From positions 967,619-1,031,618 of the forward strand of contig RBKR01000024.1 of the NCBI GenBank assembly GCA_004835665.1: DNA of 64,000 nucleotides, read 5' to 3'. Source of the stretch: Phoma sp. XZ068 (Eukaryota; Ascomycota; Dothideomycetes; Pleosporales; Didymellaceae). The position numbers and the translations under genes are program-made. Positions 31,401 to 40,584 of this stretch are shown piece by piece. How positions within the stretch are numbered: position 1 is the first letter of the stretch; each line of letters begins with the position of its first letter. Below the pieces are notes generated by a model. That model was not told the origin of the DNA and did no database searches. It worked only from the letters and a program-made list of their open reading frames with translations.

Positions 31401-32294
31401 TACAGAGTGCTGTATGGTCTCTGTAAGCAGCGCGACACATTCCTCTAGCTGTGCTGCGTCCTGTGTTGCAAGCGGGTCTGGGATGTTCTGGACACCCATC
31501 TCCACTAGCCCAGCGAACTTGGGTAGGCTTGCCTCGGGGACCCTGTAATGGTACTGTTCTAGATGCGGAGTGCCTGGAGTGGAGAGGGGAACAGAGGTTA
31601 CTATCGTCTCATGGTCTGACCCGCTGTGCATGCTAGCATCCACAGCAGACTGGGCGAATGGGATGTTAGAGAAGGTAAGGTCCAGGACATGGCCAGCGCA
31701 GTGTGTTGGCTGCCCTGGCACACCAATGTAGTCCATAGAGGCGTTAGCAGCCCATCTAGCTAGCTCCACACCTCCGTTGGCTGCAGTGATAGTAGGCTCA
31801 AAGGATTCGTGTCTGGCGTTAAAGTCGCCCCCTACAAGGCAGAGTTGAGGAGGTATGAGATGTGTGACGTATTGGATGACGTCTGGGGTGTGTGGCTGTC
31901 TGTAGCAGTTGAGTATGGCAACTCCATTCACTACAGCCCACAGCATGTCTGGGTGGTTGAGGCTCTCTCTAGCCTGGTATCGTAGGTGGTGTCCTTTGCG
32001 GATGTAGGTCATCACCCTAGGGCGGGCTGAGCCTGGTGTGTTGGGGCTGTCCCAGGTGCTGATAGGTGCGAGGTGTATGAAACCAGGGTGGGTAGAAGTT
32101 CTGGACTTGGCACATGTGAAGGGCTCCTGTACGCACACCACGTCTATGCCCTTCTGGAAGGCCACCTCTAGCATTGTGATGTGCCAGGGCGAGCTCCTGC
32201 TGACATTAGCCCAGCACACGCGGAGTTGTTTGCTCGGTAGGCTGGGTTGTTGACGCCTGTTGTAGGCTGTGATGTTGTAGGGGTGTTCTAGCAT
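28461..32294 (-). CDS. LINE ORF2: endonuclease, reverse transcriptase and RNase H
   Basis: 1277 aa, ATG at 32294. The N-terminal APE-type endonuclease shows VVCVQEPFT and LVGGDFNARHE (about residues 30-165). The reverse transcriptase has SWRPIALLSCIGKGLERTVA, GTPQGSPLSPVLYTLYLAEL and FGYADDVCLY (about 668), the catalytic YADD. RNase H starts TIFSDGSEQY (about 981) and includes DAEAVGAW, CIDSTSVIW and KWAPGHLGIEGNEAADRLAN. A CXC...H...C motif (CSCRQDKTPEHLALC) is near the C-terminus. It would nick target DNA and copy element RNA at the nick. It overlaps ORF1 by 7 nt at ATGCTAG. No defect is visible, so this is a candidate active copy. Confidence 0.95.
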   Translation of the reverse strand: MLEHPYNITAYNRRQQPSLPSKQLRVCWANVSRSSPWHITMLEVAFQKGIDVVCVQEPFTCAKSRTSTHPGFIHLAPISTWDSPNTPGSARPRVMTYIRKGHHLRYQARESLNHPDMLWAVVNGVAILNCYRQPHTPDVIQYVTHLIPPQLCLVGGDFNARHESFEPTITAANGGVELARWAANASMDYIGVPGQPTHCAGHVLDLTFSNIPFAQSAVDASMHSGSDHETIVTSVPLSTPGTPHLEQYHYRVPEASLPKFAGLVEMGVQNIPDPLATQDAAQLEECVALLTETIQHSVQTAGKPDRKEGRAAPWWTKECKTAYQAYKQARQLGSGSLLEERQAFKTTVRQAKRQYWRHVIDNAKDDKGLFKIIAWHKLTPENQDTPLVVNGTTISDSLEKAEALREQVLNRYTAEDDLRHYPGQENADPLPWSTHISLEETERNTVGVSSTSPGTDRSTVRLLRACWAQVGELIRRIFQRCLELNHFPAQWKLAEVAMIPKTGRTDRTSPRSWRPIALLSCIGKGLERTVARRIAWTAMTHKILSPQHGGALPKRSAADLTAAFTHDTEAAWILGKHVTMVTLDVQGAFDALLKNRLLHRMAQQGWPQRTMLFVDSFLTARRVRVRLGQVTTPSYPVACGTPQGSPLSPVLYTLYLAELLSMDTERRFGYADDVCLYRASHSMDNNVELLASDLRQIRAWGEANKVTFAPEKQEMIHLTRQRSSYAPPCVVDEQLTIHPILPGGEHSQPALRWLGMWFDRRLTFRRHVATRTAKAAKVAYHIRSLARSTYGPPASSLRKATIACVYPSLLYGTECWYRGRTKQPHSLKPGGPQEVSAYIGWHIAAIDKTLAIAARGILPAWRTTPIATLLRDAGLLSAAVALEEAKLRFATHLRTTDADHPLTRRTAVPIVNRGVKTGQPQRVKTKVQQMASLLPEIPRTTLTAPHYSTGCRTDPTLGINKKTAATAFNEWWAQLSPLDVTIFSDGSEQYTKEGEKRVTYGFAVYQNRKQLQTGRGSLHPTSHVFDAEAVGAWRGLQHTIRQPELRTHRIWLCIDSTSVIWCLRGDAPPTSQWAFLECHGAMDTHDVSIKWAPGHLGIEGNEAADRLANLEAQHPSPPTGKAALPTLSGIKTVARKTLRRTQRTWWSDKKTKLSRWYKSWDLDYAPRRGPKELDLPRAILAKLLSIRTRHGDFAWYHRKYNHKDANLTCSCRQDKTPEHLALCRKTLGTFSRWPLRPPIPPSSQAEGLAYTAALVGDPEAFEAFIKLTQYYTRICPR

Positions 32295-33943
32295 GTTGAT
32301 GGCGGGTCATCGCTCATGCTGGCGTCTTCCCTCTCCGAGGTGGACGGGTCAGTGTGGATAGTTGATTGTGGGCGGATGCTGCCGGCAGACAGTTGTCCTA
32401 CATTGAGACTTCTCTGGCCCGTGGCGGCCCGCCTTGGTCTCTTTTTTCCGCCAGTGGTAGAGGAGGATGCATAGGAGGCAGTGGTTGTAGGAAGTGACGC
32501 TCTGTTGTCTCCTTCTTGCCTCTGGGTGCAAGGGTGGGGAGGCGCTGTCTCCAATGTCTCTGTAGGGGTAGCCTCGGGCTGAAGTGTTGCCTGTCTGAGG
32601 GTCTCTTCAACGGTCCTGTAGAGGTGCTGCTGTGCTATCTTGCCTGCGCGACGGATAGCCTTCAGCTCGGCCCTCGTAGGCTTGATGGTGTGTCCGTTGA
32701 CCCGGCGAGGGGCTGCAGGGCAGTTGGCGTGGCTAGCTGGGTGTGGTCCGTGGCAGTTGGCGCACACGGCTTTGTGGGGGCAGCTGTCCCCATACTGTCC
32801 TTGGTGTCTGTCTGTGCGATCTCCGCAGTGCACGCAGCGCGCTACCTGAGTGCACCGGGCAGCGTTACAGTAGCCCTGGCAGCCTGGGTTGTGGCGCTGT
32901 ATGGTAGGGTGCTTGTTGATCACTTTTGAGTACTCGCTGATACCAAAAAGACGGAACGAGCGGACTGGCTCTTTGTAAGAGATGATCCAGGTAGTAAGGC
33001 CACGGTGGTTGGCTCCATGTCGTGAGGCCCTGCAGCTGACCGGCTGCTTGCCTGTTTGCGAGCAGGCCTCTTCCTCCACTAGCTGGATAGTAGTGGGTAG
33101 TTCTGTGCCGTCCAGGGTCCGGAAAGAGCTAGGTACTCCTTGTACTGCGTAGTTGATCCAGCGTTCTGGGATCCTTACCGCGTCTCCGTCTAGTGCTCTT
33201 ACTAGAAGTTCCTGGTTTTCTTGGGTCATAAGTTGGTCCCGGATAGACATGTTAGCGGGGGTGATCGCCCAGCCTGTTTTGATTGGTGATGCGGTAGGTA
33301 TGTCCTTAAGGGTGATTCCTCCTATGCTCTTGCATACTGCCTGCCTTACCGCAAACGGTGAGGGTTGTTGCAGTCGCATTGTCGGGTTGGAGATAGCTAT
33401 GAAGATTCGATTGTCCTCTTTCGGCGTAGCCGGCGGGCCAGGTCGGGATCTAGCAGGGATCAGGGGTCGGTTGGCACCCCTATCTGAGATTTGGGGGTCT
33501 CTGGCTACGTCCGCCCAAGAGCGGCGTCCTGACTCTTGGCTCCCGGGGTTGCTGCGACTGGTGTCGCTGCTCCAGCGGGAACTAGGGGGGGAGTTGCTCA
33601 AGGAGAGAGAGGTTAGAGCCAGAACGACTCTCTGCTGCAGCTCCTCGGCGATTCTGGCTTCTTGAGGGTTAGTATAGCCTTCTGCGTGTTGATCTACGGC
33701 TGCTGCAAAGGCAGCAGTGATGGTGTTCCATAGCTGGGCAGTCTGCTGAGTCTCGGTGATGTGGCGTTGGACGGCATCAGAGACTCGAGGTTTAGGAGCG
33801 CTCCCACCGGGGTTCTGGCTGCTCAGAAGAGGTGCATGGTGATGCATGTACTCCTGGGGCCGTCTTGGGGCGCGTGTATAAAGCTGCTGAGGGATCTCAG
33901 GGTCTGGGGACCCTGTGTGCTGGGAGGAGGAAGACTCTGCCAT
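32288..33943 (-). CDS. LINE ORF1: zinc-knuckle nucleic-acid-binding protein
   Basis: 551 aa from ATG 33943, 146 bp inside the element's 5' end. The N-terminal half is Ser/Pro rich and low in structure (NSPPSSRWSSDTSRSNPGS). The middle part is a folded RNA-binding-like region (NRIFIAISNPTMRLQQPSPF). The C-terminal half has Cys/His knuckles, CVHCGDRTDRHQGQYGDSC and CANCHGPHPASHANC. ORF1 proteins of this kind coat element RNA. The stop TAG (32288-32290) overlaps the ORF2 start in the heptamer ATGCTAG, which suggests that ORF2 is made by termination and reinitiation. Confidence 0.92.
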   Translation of the reverse strand: MAESSSSQHTGSPDPEIPQQLYTRAPRRPQEYMHHHAPLLSSQNPGGSAPKPRVSDAVQRHITETQQTAQLWNTITAAFAAAVDQHAEGYTNPQEARIAEELQQRVVLALTSLSLSNSPPSSRWSSDTSRSNPGSQESGRRSWADVARDPQISDRGANRPLIPARSRPGPPATPKEDNRIFIAISNPTMRLQQPSPFAVRQAVCKSIGGITLKDIPTASPIKTGWAITPANMSIRDQLMTQENQELLVRALDGDAVRIPERWINYAVQGVPSSFRTLDGTELPTTIQLVEEEACSQTGKQPVSCRASRHGANHRGLTTWIISYKEPVRSFRLFGISEYSKVINKHPTIQRHNPGCQGYCNAARCTQVARCVHCGDRTDRHQGQYGDSCPHKAVCANCHGPHPASHANCPAAPRRVNGHTIKPTRAELKAIRRAGKIAQQHLYRTVEETLRQATLQPEATPTETLETAPPHPCTQRQEGDNRASLPTTTASYASSSTTGGKKRPRRAATGQRSLNVGQLSAGSIRPQSTIHTDPSTSEREDASMSDDPPSTC

Positions 33944-34089
33944 CCCAACAAGCTCCCTTACGCGTCAGCGCGGGGGGCTAGGCGGACGTTAGAGGTACTC
34001 CCAGAGTGGCCGCGGCGAGGGGGATTAGTTGCTGGGATTTTTGGAGCCTCTGTGAAGGAGACCCAAAAATCAAAAGATTGGTGTTCGGT

Positions 34090-34103
34090 GGCGTTGCGTG
34101 GGT
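34090..34103 (+). repeat. LINE target-site duplication, right copy (14 bp)
   Basis: GGCGTTGCGTGGGT, matching 28000-28013 exactly. The transposase codons for GIHPRNA run through it. Confidence 0.9.
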
Positions 34104-35220
34104 GAATACCTGTGGCTGAGAAGGACGTCTCAACCAACGTTTTGGTGAAGGTATTCACCCAAGCCGGCCAGAATAGGTTGAAGAAGTCGCTCTTATTTAT
34201 AGAGACTATGCCTTGGCCTCTCTGAGTGCAAGCATCTAGCTCCTTGGTGTAGTTTTGGGCGAGCGGCTTGAAGCAAACCACATCCAACGGCTGCAACGTG
34301 TGGGTGGAGTGAGGTGGATAGACCATCAATAGTACCTTGTGAGCGTCGCAGTAGTCGATGAAGGCCTTCGTTATATGGCTACCGTGACCGTCTAGGATAA
34401 GTAGGCGCCACCTTCTACGAGATTTTGGTGCAGTGTACCGCTCAAACACCTGTTCAAGCCACGTCAAACCTAAATCGTCGTTCGTCCAACCAGTAGGTGA
34501 GATGGTAAAGAAGATATCGTGTTTTTTTGGGTTGATTGGGGCTACCCAGCTCGCCTGAACGGCTCGCCCAGCTGCTGGATAGATGATGCAAGGCGGTAGT
34601 ACTGATCCATCGGCGCATATGGTCGCTAGGAGGGTTACCCACTCGCGGTTACCATCGTGGAGACTCTGTTTGAAGTGCTTTTGGTGGTATAGTACCTTGT
34701 CAAAGATCCGTTTACTCCTCCCAGTGACCCCAATCGCGAAGCCCTTCTCATCCATATTGTAGGTATTCTCAGGTAGCACGTTGTACTCAGCCATTTTGCT
34801 GTGCAGTAGTTCGAAGTATACTTGATACTTCTCACAAGAATCAGCGTGGTGACGACCAGCTTCCATAGGCGTGGTCCACGCAGGAAGAAGTACATCGGCG
34901 TGACGGTTGAGGAAGCGGGTTATCCACCTCTCGGAAGGCTCCCAACGACACAGAGGCGTTACAAAATTAGTTACCATTTGCCTTGTAGGCATAAGGTGCC
35001 TCTCTGTAAGCTCTCTGATATATTTTACAACCTCTACCTCATCGCGTGGGTGGAGTAGACGTCGCTGCAATGCCTCTTCTTGGTGGGGTATTACCTGACC
35101 TTGGTGTTGACGCGTCAAAGTTGATCGGCTGCAACCATGTTTTTTGGCAAGTGCTTGGTATGAAAGTTTTGCTCCTGGTTTTAATCTATCTATCTCTGCA
35201 AGGGCTTCTTGTAAAGGCAT
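34104..35220 (-). pseudogene. N-terminal and catalytic part of the split pogo transposase
   Basis: ATG at 35220. The HTH region includes LSYQALAKKHGCSRSTLTRQ, and a CENP-B-like domain follows with VVKYIRELTERHLMPTRQMV. The catalytic blocks are TYNMDEKGFAIG, LLILDGHGSHITKAF and PPHSTHTLQPLDVVCFKPL. The frame is open up to GIHPRNA, where the LINE enters; the readable frame past that point (to 33958) is LINE leader. The missing half is at 27264-27999. The catalytic residues are all present, so the copy was probably functional up to its C-terminal tail before disruption. Confidence 0.88.
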
Positions 35221-35313
35221 TGTGGTGTTGAGCTATAGTAGGTTCAAAAACAAGATGAATTGAGGTGGGGTGTGCATCGGGTGACCGTGCGCATCGGGTG
35301 GCCGATCACGGTA

Positions 35314-35712
35314 CGGTGCGTATGCGAGGATTGCAGATGATGACTCGCATCTCGGCATTCGGCCGAAAGCATGCCGCCGGGAGGCTGGCAAGTTCGTTCC
35401 TGCATGACAGCAGTCGGCCGCAGTGACACAACAGCACATATCCTGCGTTCCTCTCTGCTTGGGGACCTGCGATGATCAGAATGGGGAGAACACGACGAGA
35501 ATAGTCTGGCGAGCGGACCAGTGACCCGGCACAGCGGTTCGTCATCCTAGTGACACACCAAGACCAAGACACAGCACGGGGGACTGTGCCACACCATCCC
35601 ACAGTAATGTTATCCACCGAGGCCAAGAAACTCGTTCAATTCTACGATCAAATCTACGTATATTTGTTCGCTTTGCCTGCAGAATATTTAGCGCGTGCAC
35701 AGACCTCTGCGT
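35314..35712. other. Spacer between two pogo elements, no gene recognised
   Basis: About 400 bases between the right end of the split pogo element and the left end of the next one. The two transposase genes point away from each other across this spacer. Confidence 0.5.
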
Positions 35713-35714
35713 TA

Positions 35715-35765
35715 ACGTGTCCGTGCGCGTGCTGCACGGCGCCGCGTGATGCACGCGCACACCAA
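35715..35765 (+). repeat. Left terminal inverted repeat of the intact pogo element
   Basis: It starts ACGTGTCCGTGCGCGTG and pairs with 37800-37850 with a one-base gap and few mismatches. Confidence 0.88.
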
Positions 35766-35804
35766 AACAAGCCAATCTTCCCAATAACATAACTCAGCGC
35801 CACA

Positions 35805-37688
35805 ATGTCGATAGAAGCTGCGCTGAAAGAGGCAGACGCTGCTGCTGCAGCTGATCAACTTTGCTACCAGGAAATAGCTACCAAACACCGTGTGTCGCGA
35901 TCAACGTTGTCGCGGCGCCATCGACGCGTTTCTGGCTTGACAGACTCCAAGAACACCAAGCAGCAACGTCTCACCCCTGAGGAGGAGCTTGATCTTGTAG
36001 ACTATATAAAGCAGCTTACCGATCAACATATCCCTCCTACCCGTGACATGGTTCGCAATTTCGCCTCTACAATCGTCGGAAATGAGGTTTCAGAAAGCTG
36101 GGTTACTCGCTTCCTTCATAGGCACCGCGACCAGCTTACCTCTCTCTGGGCCACCCATATGAGCGCGGAGCGCCATGCGGCGGATTCTAAGGAAAGCTAC
36201 AAGCTCTATTTCGACATGCTACAGGCCAAAATCCATGAGCATAGTGTTGAGGCGGAGCACACATACAACATGGATGAGAAGGGCTTCATGATTGGAGTCG
36301 ACGTCAGAGGCAAGAGGATCTTCAGTAAGAGCCACCTGAAAGATAAGCGGTTTCGGCAGGCACTAGAAGATGGCAATCGGGAATGGGTTACGCTTATAGC
36401 CTGCGTGGGAGCGTCTGGAGTTGCACTGCCTCCATCCCTTGTGTACCCGGCAGACTCAAAGAACATCCAATCGAGCTGGGTGAGCGACGTGGACGCCAGG
36501 AAACACCACGTATATGTTGCAGTAACTCCCTCAGGCTGGAGCAACGACGACGTTGGCCTTGCCTGGCTGCAACAGGTGTTCGATGTGGCTACAAAAGGCA
36601 GTGCTCGGAGAAAGTATCGATTACTAGTAATTGACGGCCACGGGAGCCACGTAACAAAGCAGTTTCTTACTTATTGCCACCAACACAAGATACTTGTAGC
36701 GATCTTCCCACCTCACAGCACCCACACGCTGCAGCCGTTAGACGTAGTCCTGTTTAGGCCTCTCTCTGCCGCTTACTCACGCCAACTTACTAAGAGGGCT
36801 CACCGGAGTAAGGGACTGCTGCCAGTGAAGAAAGGTGACTTCTTCAACCTGTTCTGGCCGGCCTGGCTTGACTCCTTCACCGCAACCAACATCCATCAAG
36901 CCTTTGCTGCCACAGGTATTCACCCGCTTGAACCCGACGTTATACTCAGCCGCTTCAACACTGAGCAGCCAGAGGCTGCAGGCTCGTCGGCAACAGCTCC
37001 GATTCATCCAAAGGGCCAAGATTGGCGTCGAATAGTACAGCAATTTGACGTGTTGGTGAAGGATAACACGTCGGAGGAAGCATCTGCCTTAAGGCACGTG
37101 ATCCACCACATCTCCACCGAGAACGAGCTTCTACACTGTGAGAAGGAAGGTCTTGAAGAGGCTCTCAAGGTTAAGAAGAAGCAGAAGAAGAAGGGCCACG
37201 CACTAGATCTGCAGCAACATGAGCAGAACCTACGGGGTGGCGCAAAGTTCTGGTCACCTCGTGCCTTCGGTGAGGCACGCCGCAGAGGTCGCATCTGCGA
37301 GCGGAACCGGCAGGCGGAGGAGCTCAGAAAAGCAGATCTGAAGGATTTGAAAGCTGCTAATAGACTCTATAAGGCGAAGATCGAAGAAGAGAAGCGTGCG
37401 CGACGGGCGAGGGAGAAGGAAGAGCGCGCGGAGAGGAAGGCAGAGGAGCGTCGAGCAATAGACGCGCGGAAGGCTGCCAGACTCGCTGCAAAACAAGCTC
37501 GCGACGCTGCAAAAGCTATACGATTGCCCCAAAGAGGCAATCGTACAACCTTAAAAGCTTCTGCGGTCAAAACTAAGCCTGCGCGTCGTGGTGTGGGTGC
37601 GCGTAGTCGTCCAAAGCCTGCGACGCCTCCTCCGCCCGCGCGCACTCACACGACCCGCAGCGGCCGCGTCGCAACTCTATATAAATGA
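35805..37688 (+). CDS. Pogo-type DDE transposase
   Basis: 627 aa from ATG 35805. The N-terminal HTH has LCYQEIATKHRVSRSTLSRR (about residues 23-45). The CENP-B-type domain has LTPEEELDLVDYIKQL and ESWVTRFLHRH. The DDE core shows TYNMDEKGFMIG (about 153), LLVIDGHGSHVTKQF (about 273) and PPHSTHTLQPLDVVLFRPL (about 303). A long C-terminal coiled coil rich in Lys, Arg, Glu and Ala (about 430-585) ends in a basic tail, TRSGRVATLYK. The protein is the same type as the split copy at 27126-35311 but clearly distinct from it, and has different terminal repeats. No disabling change is seen; a candidate active element. Confidence 0.93.
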   Translation: MSIEAALKEADAAAAADQLCYQEIATKHRVSRSTLSRRHRRVSGLTDSKNTKQQRLTPEEELDLVDYIKQLTDQHIPPTRDMVRNFASTIVGNEVSESWVTRFLHRHRDQLTSLWATHMSAERHAADSKESYKLYFDMLQAKIHEHSVEAEHTYNMDEKGFMIGVDVRGKRIFSKSHLKDKRFRQALEDGNREWVTLIACVGASGVALPPSLVYPADSKNIQSSWVSDVDARKHHVYVAVTPSGWSNDDVGLAWLQQVFDVATKGSARRKYRLLVIDGHGSHVTKQFLTYCHQHKILVAIFPPHSTHTLQPLDVVLFRPLSAAYSRQLTKRAHRSKGLLPVKKGDFFNLFWPAWLDSFTATNIHQAFAATGIHPLEPDVILSRFNTEQPEAAGSSATAPIHPKGQDWRRIVQQFDVLVKDNTSEEASALRHVIHHISTENELLHCEKEGLEEALKVKKKQKKKGHALDLQQHEQNLRGGAKFWSPRAFGEARRRGRICERNRQAEELRKADLKDLKAANRLYKAKIEEEKRARRAREKEERAERKAEERRAIDARKAARLAAKQARDAAKAIRLPQRGNRTTLKASAVKTKPARRGVGARSRPKPATPPPPARTHTTRSGRVATLYK

Positions 37689-37799
37689 TTTGTATGGAAG
37701 AACTTTATCGCATAGGTCTATAGAACAATCCGCCAAAAAAATCCGCGATAATAACTATTGTGTGTGGCTCTACAACCTTAATTTTGTATAGCTTATTGG

Positions 37800-37850
37800 G
37801 GTGGTTGGCGTGCACCACGCGGTCGCCGTGCACCACGCGCACGGACACGT
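37800..37850 (-). repeat. Right terminal inverted repeat of the intact pogo element
   Basis: It ends GCGCACGGACACGT followed by TA, mirroring the left repeat at 35715-35765. Confidence 0.88.
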
Positions 37851-37852
37851 TA

Positions 37853-40554
37853 CCGGGTCCTGCAAGCGAGTCAGCGTAAGCCACGCCAAGGCGTGAGCAA
37901 TACGAAGTGCTGATATTGCACCACTGTCAACAAGGGAGGCGGGAGTCTGATTTCGGTTAGCGTGAGCACCAATCCCTTGGACGCAGGGTTTTGCGATCTG
38001 GATACCGTGCAGGCGCCTCGTCCCAGGATCTCAGCGCCACGCTTAGTGTCCAGGTAAGTTCAACGCCCTTGTCGCCCTCCTGCACGCCAGCGGCTAGACC
38101 GTCCTGCCGACAGCATGGCTCCAGCTCAAAGTGTAGACTTGCTGTCAAGGGTGTCTCAGGTGCCGGATCAAGAACAAATCTTTTCTGGAGCAACTGCAGC
38201 GCAGGTTGCATGCCCAGTTTCGGACAACTTCATTCCTGGCCGGTCCTTCCCCAGCTCTATCTCTGTGCGCGATAGTCCTGTTCAACCTTTCCTGCTTTGG
38301 CGCTGTCTGACGTCCCCTGCATGTCTCATAGTGCCTCGCTGTATCCAGTATCAGACATATACTCAGTACTAGCATGATCTGGACTAGACTATATTCCGGT
38401 GTGACGCCCAAGGCAACGACGCAAAGTGTCGCCACATCAATCGGGGGAAAGGGTCCTCGGGTCAACTAAGAGCAGGCTTGAGTGGAAGAACATGAGCACT
38501 GTGGACGGCGTCAGCCCAGAGGATCTCCTCTGCAAGACCTTCACGGTCATGGGGAACACGGAAAACGCCGAGTAAATTTAGATGTTCAAGGAATGTCTCG
38601 ACCGGCTGAACCGGGGCCTGTTCGAGTTCCTTCGCAACGAAGACGCAAAGATTGTGGTGCACAGACAATAAAAGGGCGCAAGATTTGCAATCTTTCCTCA
38701 TTACTAGAGCTACGGTTCTGTTACTAGCTCCAATTTCGCTGAAATCAAAACTGGAAGTTCGTGTCTCCTTTCGCACAAGGTCCGCTTATACTAGCGGTCT
38801 ATTACACAGAATGCAGAACTTTCGACCACGGTATCTCATGACGAAACTGGGCAATGGTCAGTCATTCAGCATTGTTGTTTTCTCACTTCATGTCTTACCA
38901 ACACTAGGCTTCACAGACGTGCACGAGAACCATGTGCGAGCACTTCAAAAATGGTGCTTGCACGGACCGACTGTACTCGGTCACACGAAGGAGACAAAGA
39001 ACTGTGTGACCACGTGGTCATGTTTGTGTCCTCATCGAATGTAAAACTGAGGAAAGAAAGTAGGACAACGAGGATGTTCAAAGGCAGCAAAGCTCGCTCA
39101 GAATAGAACTTCAGGATGGAAACATACTGGAGTGAAAGTCAATTTTCTGAAAAGGCATGACTACTAATCTGCATTCGCTGACACTAAAGCTATCCAAGAT
39201 CTTGGCACATAAATTAATCTTTATAGTGGTACCTCACCTCTCCTACTCAAACGGGTAGTATCTGGCGAAGGATACTGCTGGACTCCATGGGCGTGGGTAT
39301 GTTGCAATTCCAGCGATGAAACTCTTTACCTGTGGAGCTTGGGTCAAATACGTCACGTCCTTGGGCATACTCCCAAAATGAAGTGAAGTGCTGGAGATGA
39401 GGTCACCTCCAGTCTTTGTGTAGAATCGTATTCGGTTAGCCCTGCTGACACTTGCGAAACCGCCTCCACTTTCGATTTCCTCGCTTCCCCTTGAGCACGC
39501 TCGCCGGGCCGCCACAACGGTTGTCAATCAATTCGCCGAGGACCTGACTATTACGGAAGCTTGACCACAACATTGCCCGTACTCGGGAGTACGCTAAGGT
39601 CGGCATTGCTGCTGCTTCATCATTAGCTGATCACTCGGCTTCCTACGTGCGTCAGTGTTGCTCCGAGGCACCTGGCTCCGAGGCACCTGGCTGCAGATTA
39701 GCGAATGGAGCTACGTTTGAATGTCGTTCAGTTCATGATGATCTGATCTGTCTTGACGTTGGAGGCGCATTGCCATCGCTCATCCCTTGTGGCATCTGGA
39801 GGCAAGTTTTCTTCGTTCAGGCTTGTTCTGCGCTTGCTCCTTTTGACTCAAAGAGCATGATTGCGACCTTTTACTTCAGTTTTTACCTGCATGAGTTTTG
39901 TCGATTATTGGTCTTCCTGTGTCTGGTTTTCTAATTGAGCGTGGGCGCCATCGTATGACGAGGGCGGAGCCAGCGAATCACACCCTCGAGGCTATTATCA
40001 AGTTGAGTAAATTGTCCACACTAAATTAACACCCAAGACTGTCTACCATCCTTCACACCTTACTTTGGTACTATTTTCCCACATGGCAATTAATACTGGT
40101 TTATTCGCAATTATAAGATAGCGAGGGATTTTCTTGAGAGGCTAGAAATCTTCCTGAGAGTATAGAGTGGTCAGCGCTGGAGGGCCGTTTTCAAGCAACA
40201 TCGTGGTGTTGAGTTGCGCGTTCGTGTGCATTGAGTGACAGCGTGCAGCGCTAAATGATGCGGGTACAATCCGTTACATCTGTGGATCGAGTATCATCCT
40301 CAGCCATATCCTTCTCTGAGTTAGCTGCCTACGTGCTTGTCAGCTTATGCGTCTCACAGACGGCACGGGATTCATGGTTTGTGGGAAGCCTAACGTAAAG
40401 AACCACTCGGGTCCAGAGCGCCACCCGCTGCGCCTGCCGCTGATAGGAATCCTGTTCGGCCAGGCCTGATTTGGCGGCTCTACTCACTCGGTCCTACGAT
40501 TTTGCAATCTTCAGCTTGACCAGAGTGATAAGGGTGCAACCCCGCTGTCGACGC
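37853..40554. other. Intergenic stretch, no gene recognised
   Basis: About 2.7 kb. Open frames at 38776-38462 (minus, 104 codons) and elsewhere show no known family. A short direct repeat (CCGAGGCACCTGGCT, two copies) lies at about 39662-39691. Nothing else is supported. Confidence 0.45.
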
Positions 40555-40584
40555 ATGCTGCAGGGCTACTGTTGTGACGCACAA

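Larger units (their letters stand above)
28014..34089 (-). mobile_element. Full-length Tad1-like LINE retrotransposon
   Basis: About 6.08 kb on the minus strand: a 5' leader of 146 bp (34089-33944), ORF1, ORF2, then a 3' UTR of about 450 bp with a dinucleotide microsatellite and a terminal ACC(AACC)n-type tail at 28014-28026. It is flanked by the 14-bp duplication GGCGTTGCGTGGGT. The set of apurinic endonuclease, reverse transcriptase, RNase H and a C-terminal zinc motif fits the fungal Tad1 group. Both ORFs are open. Confidence 0.93.
27126..35311 (-). mobile_element. Pogo-type DNA transposon split by a LINE
   Basis: The element is in two pieces, 27126-28013 and 34090-35311, interrupted by the LINE at 28014-34089. 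The ends carry related inverted repeats: the left has CACGGTCACCCGATGCGCAC and the right, read inward, has CACGGTCACCCGATGCACAC. The right repeat has an extra unit (CCGTGATCGGCCACCCGATG) missing on the left. TA flanks both ends (27124-27125 and 35312-35313). Before the LINE arrived the element was about 2.1 kb. Confidence 0.82.
35715..37850 (+). mobile_element. Intact pogo/Tigger-type DNA transposon
   Basis: A 2136-bp element flanked by TA at 35713-35714 and 37851-37852. The terminal inverted repeats are about 50 bp: the left starts ACGTGTCCGTGCGCGTGCTG and the right, read inward, starts ACGTGTCCGTGCGCGTGGTG. They continue through GCACGGCG(A)CCGCGTG(A/G)TGCACG. The single transposase gene inside is open from end to end. 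Confidence 0.93.

Noticed and set aside
33958..34089. Extension of the pogo transposase to 33958
   Set aside because: The frame happens to stay open past the LINE target site, but the sequence after 34103 (leftward) is LINE leader; the true C-terminus is at 27264-27999.
38462..38776. A 104-codon minus-strand protein
   Set aside because: No recognisable domain, no neighbours that would support it, and stops close by in all frames.
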